Source: Bradysia coprophila (lineage: Eukaryota > Arthropoda > Insecta > Diptera > Sciaridae). From it: a stretch of DNA of 64,000 nucleotides. The stretch is from the NCBI RefSeq assembly GCF_014529535.1, contig NC_050738.1, positions 13,160,062 to 13,224,061 of the forward strand, read 5' to 3'. The first letter of the stretch is position 1. Every line of letters starts with the position of its first letter. The notes beneath the pieces were generated by a model. That model had not been told where the DNA came from. It was given only the letters and a program-made list of their open reading frames with translations, and did no database searches. This document shows, one piece after another, positions 61,436 to 64,000 of this stretch. Position numbers and translations under genes: made by a program.

Positions 61436-62097
61436 CAAATTACGGCAGTGTTGCTGCAAGCTTCTACTTCCTACCAACTTTGACAACATCCGTCACGGGG
61501 CAGAGTGGATATCACATGCAATGATATGCAATTGGAGTTGTAAAACGGTAAGCTTTTTTTTGGTGATTTTAATAGATTCTAAATTCGCTTCCGGTGAAAT
61601 AAAGATATTTTCTAGTTGAAGTAGACCTGTATTGAGATACACACTCATTAAAAGATTTAATTCGCATCAAACGCTCCATAGATCACACATGACTTAAGTT
61701 TTATATTTGGCACAAAACATTTTAATTAATTTTTGTTTTGTGTTAAATATGTTGCTTTTGAGACCAATAATGATTCCAATAACACAATCCGTACGGCTTA
61801 ATTAATAACAAATTAGTGAAAAAAATAAATATAACTTGAAAGGAATTTTAAAAATTTTAGCAGTTTGTGATCAACAAGTCACTTCATCCTTTTTCGTTTT
61901 TAAGTGAATAGAGTTTGTCGCCACCTATGTTTCATTTATTATACGATGAAGTCTTTTTACGCTGGGTTTTCGACATTATTTTGGTGTGTATAATCGAATA
62001 CCATCTGGTAACCCACATCGAAAATGCGAACTGTCAAGATGGTCGCAGCGTTTCGTTCTTTCATTTCCGCTACGGATAAAGTAGTACTTTCTTGAAA
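61436..62097. other. RpS23 upstream region
   Basis: Last ~40 bp hold a TTCTTTC word with C at 62058, matching the TCT initiator of ribosomal-protein genes; the remaining sequence shows nothing recognisable. Confidence 0.4.
62056..62062 (+). promoter_or_regulatory. Candidate TCT initiator of RpS23
   Basis: TTCTTTC fits the YYC+1TTTYY pattern of insect ribosomal-protein promoters; start at C62058 would give a 40-nt 5' UTR. Confidence 0.35.
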
Positions 62098-63426
62098 ATG
62101 GGTGAGTTAAATTTTATTGAAATTTGCTGAATAAATTGATTTTTGTTCATCAATTTATGTTATTTCAAGTTCGTAAATTGCTGGCGCATCGTTTGCGCTA
62201 AATTTAATTATCAGAAGGGCTGAATTTGTGTCAGAAATTAGTAAAGTCAATTCGGTGTTTCATATTTTGCTGTTTTGTATGCAACCTATCAGTTGTATCG
62301 TTAGCATGTTAAAATTAAAATCTCATAAAATTCTGATCATCGGTCGAAATTTCATTGAATTATCGATCTTTCTCGGCGGTTCGGTCACTGCTAAATCGTA
62401 TTTTTTCAAAATTGTACAATTTCATTTGATAAATAATTCCATTTTGTTGATTGTAAGGTTATGTTTCGGCATATAAACATTGACATTCAGTTGAATCTAA
62501 TCGAAATCAAATACTTTTGCTTTGCAGGTAAACCAAGAGGCTTGCGTACAGCCCGCAAACATGTGAACCATAGACGCGATCAGCGCTGGGCTGACAAAGA
62601 CTACAAAAAAGCACATTTAGGAACTCGCTGGAAGGCCAATCCTTTTGGCGGTGCTTCTCATGCCAAAGGCATCGTCCTTGAAAAAGTGTGAGTTTCTTCA
62701 CGAACTTTCCGTTCTTACGACAATAGTTTTACAGTGTTTCCATTTTGTCACGGTCGGGTCGACGATTCGCAGTATATTCTTGTGCACTGGTGGTTTTGAT
62801 TTCCAATCACAGGAGTATACTGTGAGTGGTTGCTTGAAGTCGCAACGGCAACAACATGTTTCCTTTTTTATGTTATTCCTAAGATGCTTAAGTTCTCTCA
62901 TCCATCATTTGGGAGTGCCCAGAAAGGTCAATATATGCTAATTGAATTTCCGTTAATGTTTTACAGTGGAGTTGAAGCCAAACAGCCGAATTCCGCTATT
63001 CGAAAGTGTGTTCGAGTACAGCTCATTAAGAATGGAAAGAAAATCACAGCATTCGTACCACGTGACGGTAGTTTAAATTATATCGAAGAAAATGACGAAG
63101 TTTTGGTCGCTGGTTTCGGTCGTAAAGGTCATGCCGTCGGTGATATTCCCGGAGTCCGATTCAAGGTAAAATTTTCCATTTCTTTTGGTAGCTAATCTGC
63201 CCCTGATATGTTCCACAATGATGAAATAACCTAGAGCCAATCCAATGAATTCGTGATTAAAACAACTATTTCGTTTAACTGAGATGTTTTGTTAAATGCG
63301 ATTCCTGGTCGCAGTGTGTAACGGGACGCTAATCGAGATTTTTATTCTACGTTGCAGGTCGTTAAAGTAGCGAATGTGTCGCTATTGGCTTTGTACAAAG
63401 AGAAAAAGGAACGTCCACGATCATAA
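62098..63426 (+). CDS. RpS23: 40S ribosomal protein S23
   Basis: Component of the decoding centre of the small subunit (uS12 family). Exons: 62098-62101 (ATG G), 62528-62687, 62967-63165, 63358-63426; phases close to 143 residues, the invariant family length. The sequence [20 protein letters not shown], then [20 protein letters not shown], and the hydroxylated-proline loop PNSA are intact; it ends KEKKERPRS. Intron placement directly after ATGG is typical of ribosomal-protein genes. Intron 2 contains a strong 15-bp stem-loop. ATTAAA at 63484 is the likely polyadenylation signal. Confidence 0.97.
62770..62822 (+). ncRNA. Stem-loop in RpS23 intron 2, possible snoRNA part
   Basis: CAGTATATTCTTGTG (62770-62784) pairs over all 15 positions, with a few G-U pairs, with CACAGGAGTATACTG (62808-62822), around a 23-nt loop. 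A smaller GTTGC/GCAAC hairpin and an ACA triplet follow by ~62855. Ribosomal-protein introns often host H/ACA snoRNAs, but no convincing H box is seen, so this is only a candidate. Confidence 0.3.
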
Positions 63427-63483
63427 GCGGGGATAAAAAATAATAATTTTTGGGAATGTAAAGCCTCTGATTGTTTCGAAAGA

Positions 63484-63489
63484 ATTAAA
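63484..63489 (+). terminator. RpS23 polyadenylation signal
   Basis: ATTAAA 57 nt past the stop. Confidence 0.55.
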
Positions 63490-63522
63490 AGGAAATTTTG
63501 CCGAACCCAAACATTTCGGTTT

Positions 63523-63528
63523 TTTATT
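63523..63528 (-). terminator. Polyadenylation signal of the last minus-strand gene
   Basis: AATAAA on the minus strand, 21 nt past the stop at 63550. Confidence 0.55.
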
Positions 63529-63549
63529 TAACTGACGATTGCAGCCGGT

Positions 63550-63665
63550 TTACTCGACCAACAATACATACAATGGATAGTCTTTAAACTTGTGGTTTCT
63601 TGGAACGAATACTGTGTTATCATAATATCGAGTCGGTAAACATCTAATCCTATGCGCTGCAAAGT
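63550..63665 (-). CDS. Terminal exon of an unidentified gene (partial)
   Basis: On the minus strand a good acceptor (GATGTTGCAG) at 63666 opens a 116-nt exon entered at phase 1 (two bases complete the codon). It encodes FAAHRIRCLPTRYYDNTVFV, then PRNHKFKDYPLYVLLVE and a stop, followed at once by AATAAA. Composition is protein-like and unlike the surrounding AT-rich DNA. The rest of the gene should lie beyond 64000. I cannot name the family. Confidence 0.5.
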
Positions 63666-64000
63666 CTGCAACATCACAATGTTCATAGCAAATGTAGATT
63701 GAAGATGGCCAGGTTAGTGACTATTTTATATTGAAGGGCTAAAACATAGGGTAGGTCATTGCTCAAGTTTAGCGCTCATCAGAAACAGTTTTAGTAAAAT
63801 CAATTTTCCGAAACTGTTTTCAATGAATTAGGGACGTTCTTCACTCACTAAAGTTTTCTTTAGATCTTAGAAATAGTTGCTTGATTGATTACGTTTAGAG
63901 TGAAAAGTAATTTAGTTGTCGTATTTTAATTACAATTTCGATTGATTAGTGACGATAAGAGTTACTAGCACCACAAATGGTTGGTGGAAAATTCACTTAA
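63666..64000. other. Probable intron of the partial minus-strand gene
   Basis: If the terminal exon is real, this stretch is its upstream intron. No further exon is recognisable before the window ends. Confidence 0.35.

Overview
The window is nuclear DNA from an insect, most likely a lower dipteran (fungus-gnat or midge type). Evidence: AT-rich sequence, short GT-AG introns of about 50-110 bp, and recognisable insect housekeeping genes. I reconstructed ten protein genes by joining exons, checking that every exon phase closes. From left to right they are: a broken LRR/coiled-coil/transmembrane gene (-, ~3.9-6.0 kb); RpS11 (-, 15.9-18.6 kb); an MCRIP-like small gene (+, 22.1-22.7 kb); DNA topoisomerase II (+, 28.0-33.4 kb); mitochondrial RNA polymerase (-, 36.2-40.9 kb); a hexokinase (+, 42.9-45.5 kb); a secreted coiled-coil protein (-, 46.3-49.5 kb); a secreted lipase (+, 56.7-57.9 kb); RpS23 (+, 62.1-63.4 kb); and the last exon of an unidentified gene (-, 63.6 kb).

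Most of the rest is made of small non-autonomous repeats. A MITE family beginning CACGGCAGAG has four copies with 7-bp target duplications, one of them lodged just before the stop codon of the LRR gene. Two different MITEs with 8-bp duplications sit side by side at 24.9-25.4 kb and share part of a target duplication. A larger unclassified family has four copies of up to ~1.5 kb ending in a GC hairpin plus CTAAAAA. Long fold-back elements cluster at 51.6-54.9 kb beside an 18-bp minisatellite, and there are several shorter dispersed families. Gene-poor stretches lie at 6-15.9 kb, 49.5-56.6 kb and 58-62 kb.

The genes do not form one pathway. Top2, mitochondrial RNA polymerase, two ribosomal proteins and hexokinase are housekeeping; the lipase, the coiled-coil protein and the LRR protein carry signal peptides. 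Top2/PolrMT, hexokinase/coiled-coil gene and RpS23/last gene are convergent pairs; PolrMT and hexokinase are divergent over ~2 kb. The most notable points are a tandemly duplicated, interchangeable exon 2 in RpS11, the MITE and frame damage in the LRR gene, an AT instead of AG at one lipase intron end, and the MITE nest. I did not find a convincing wholly new biological system.
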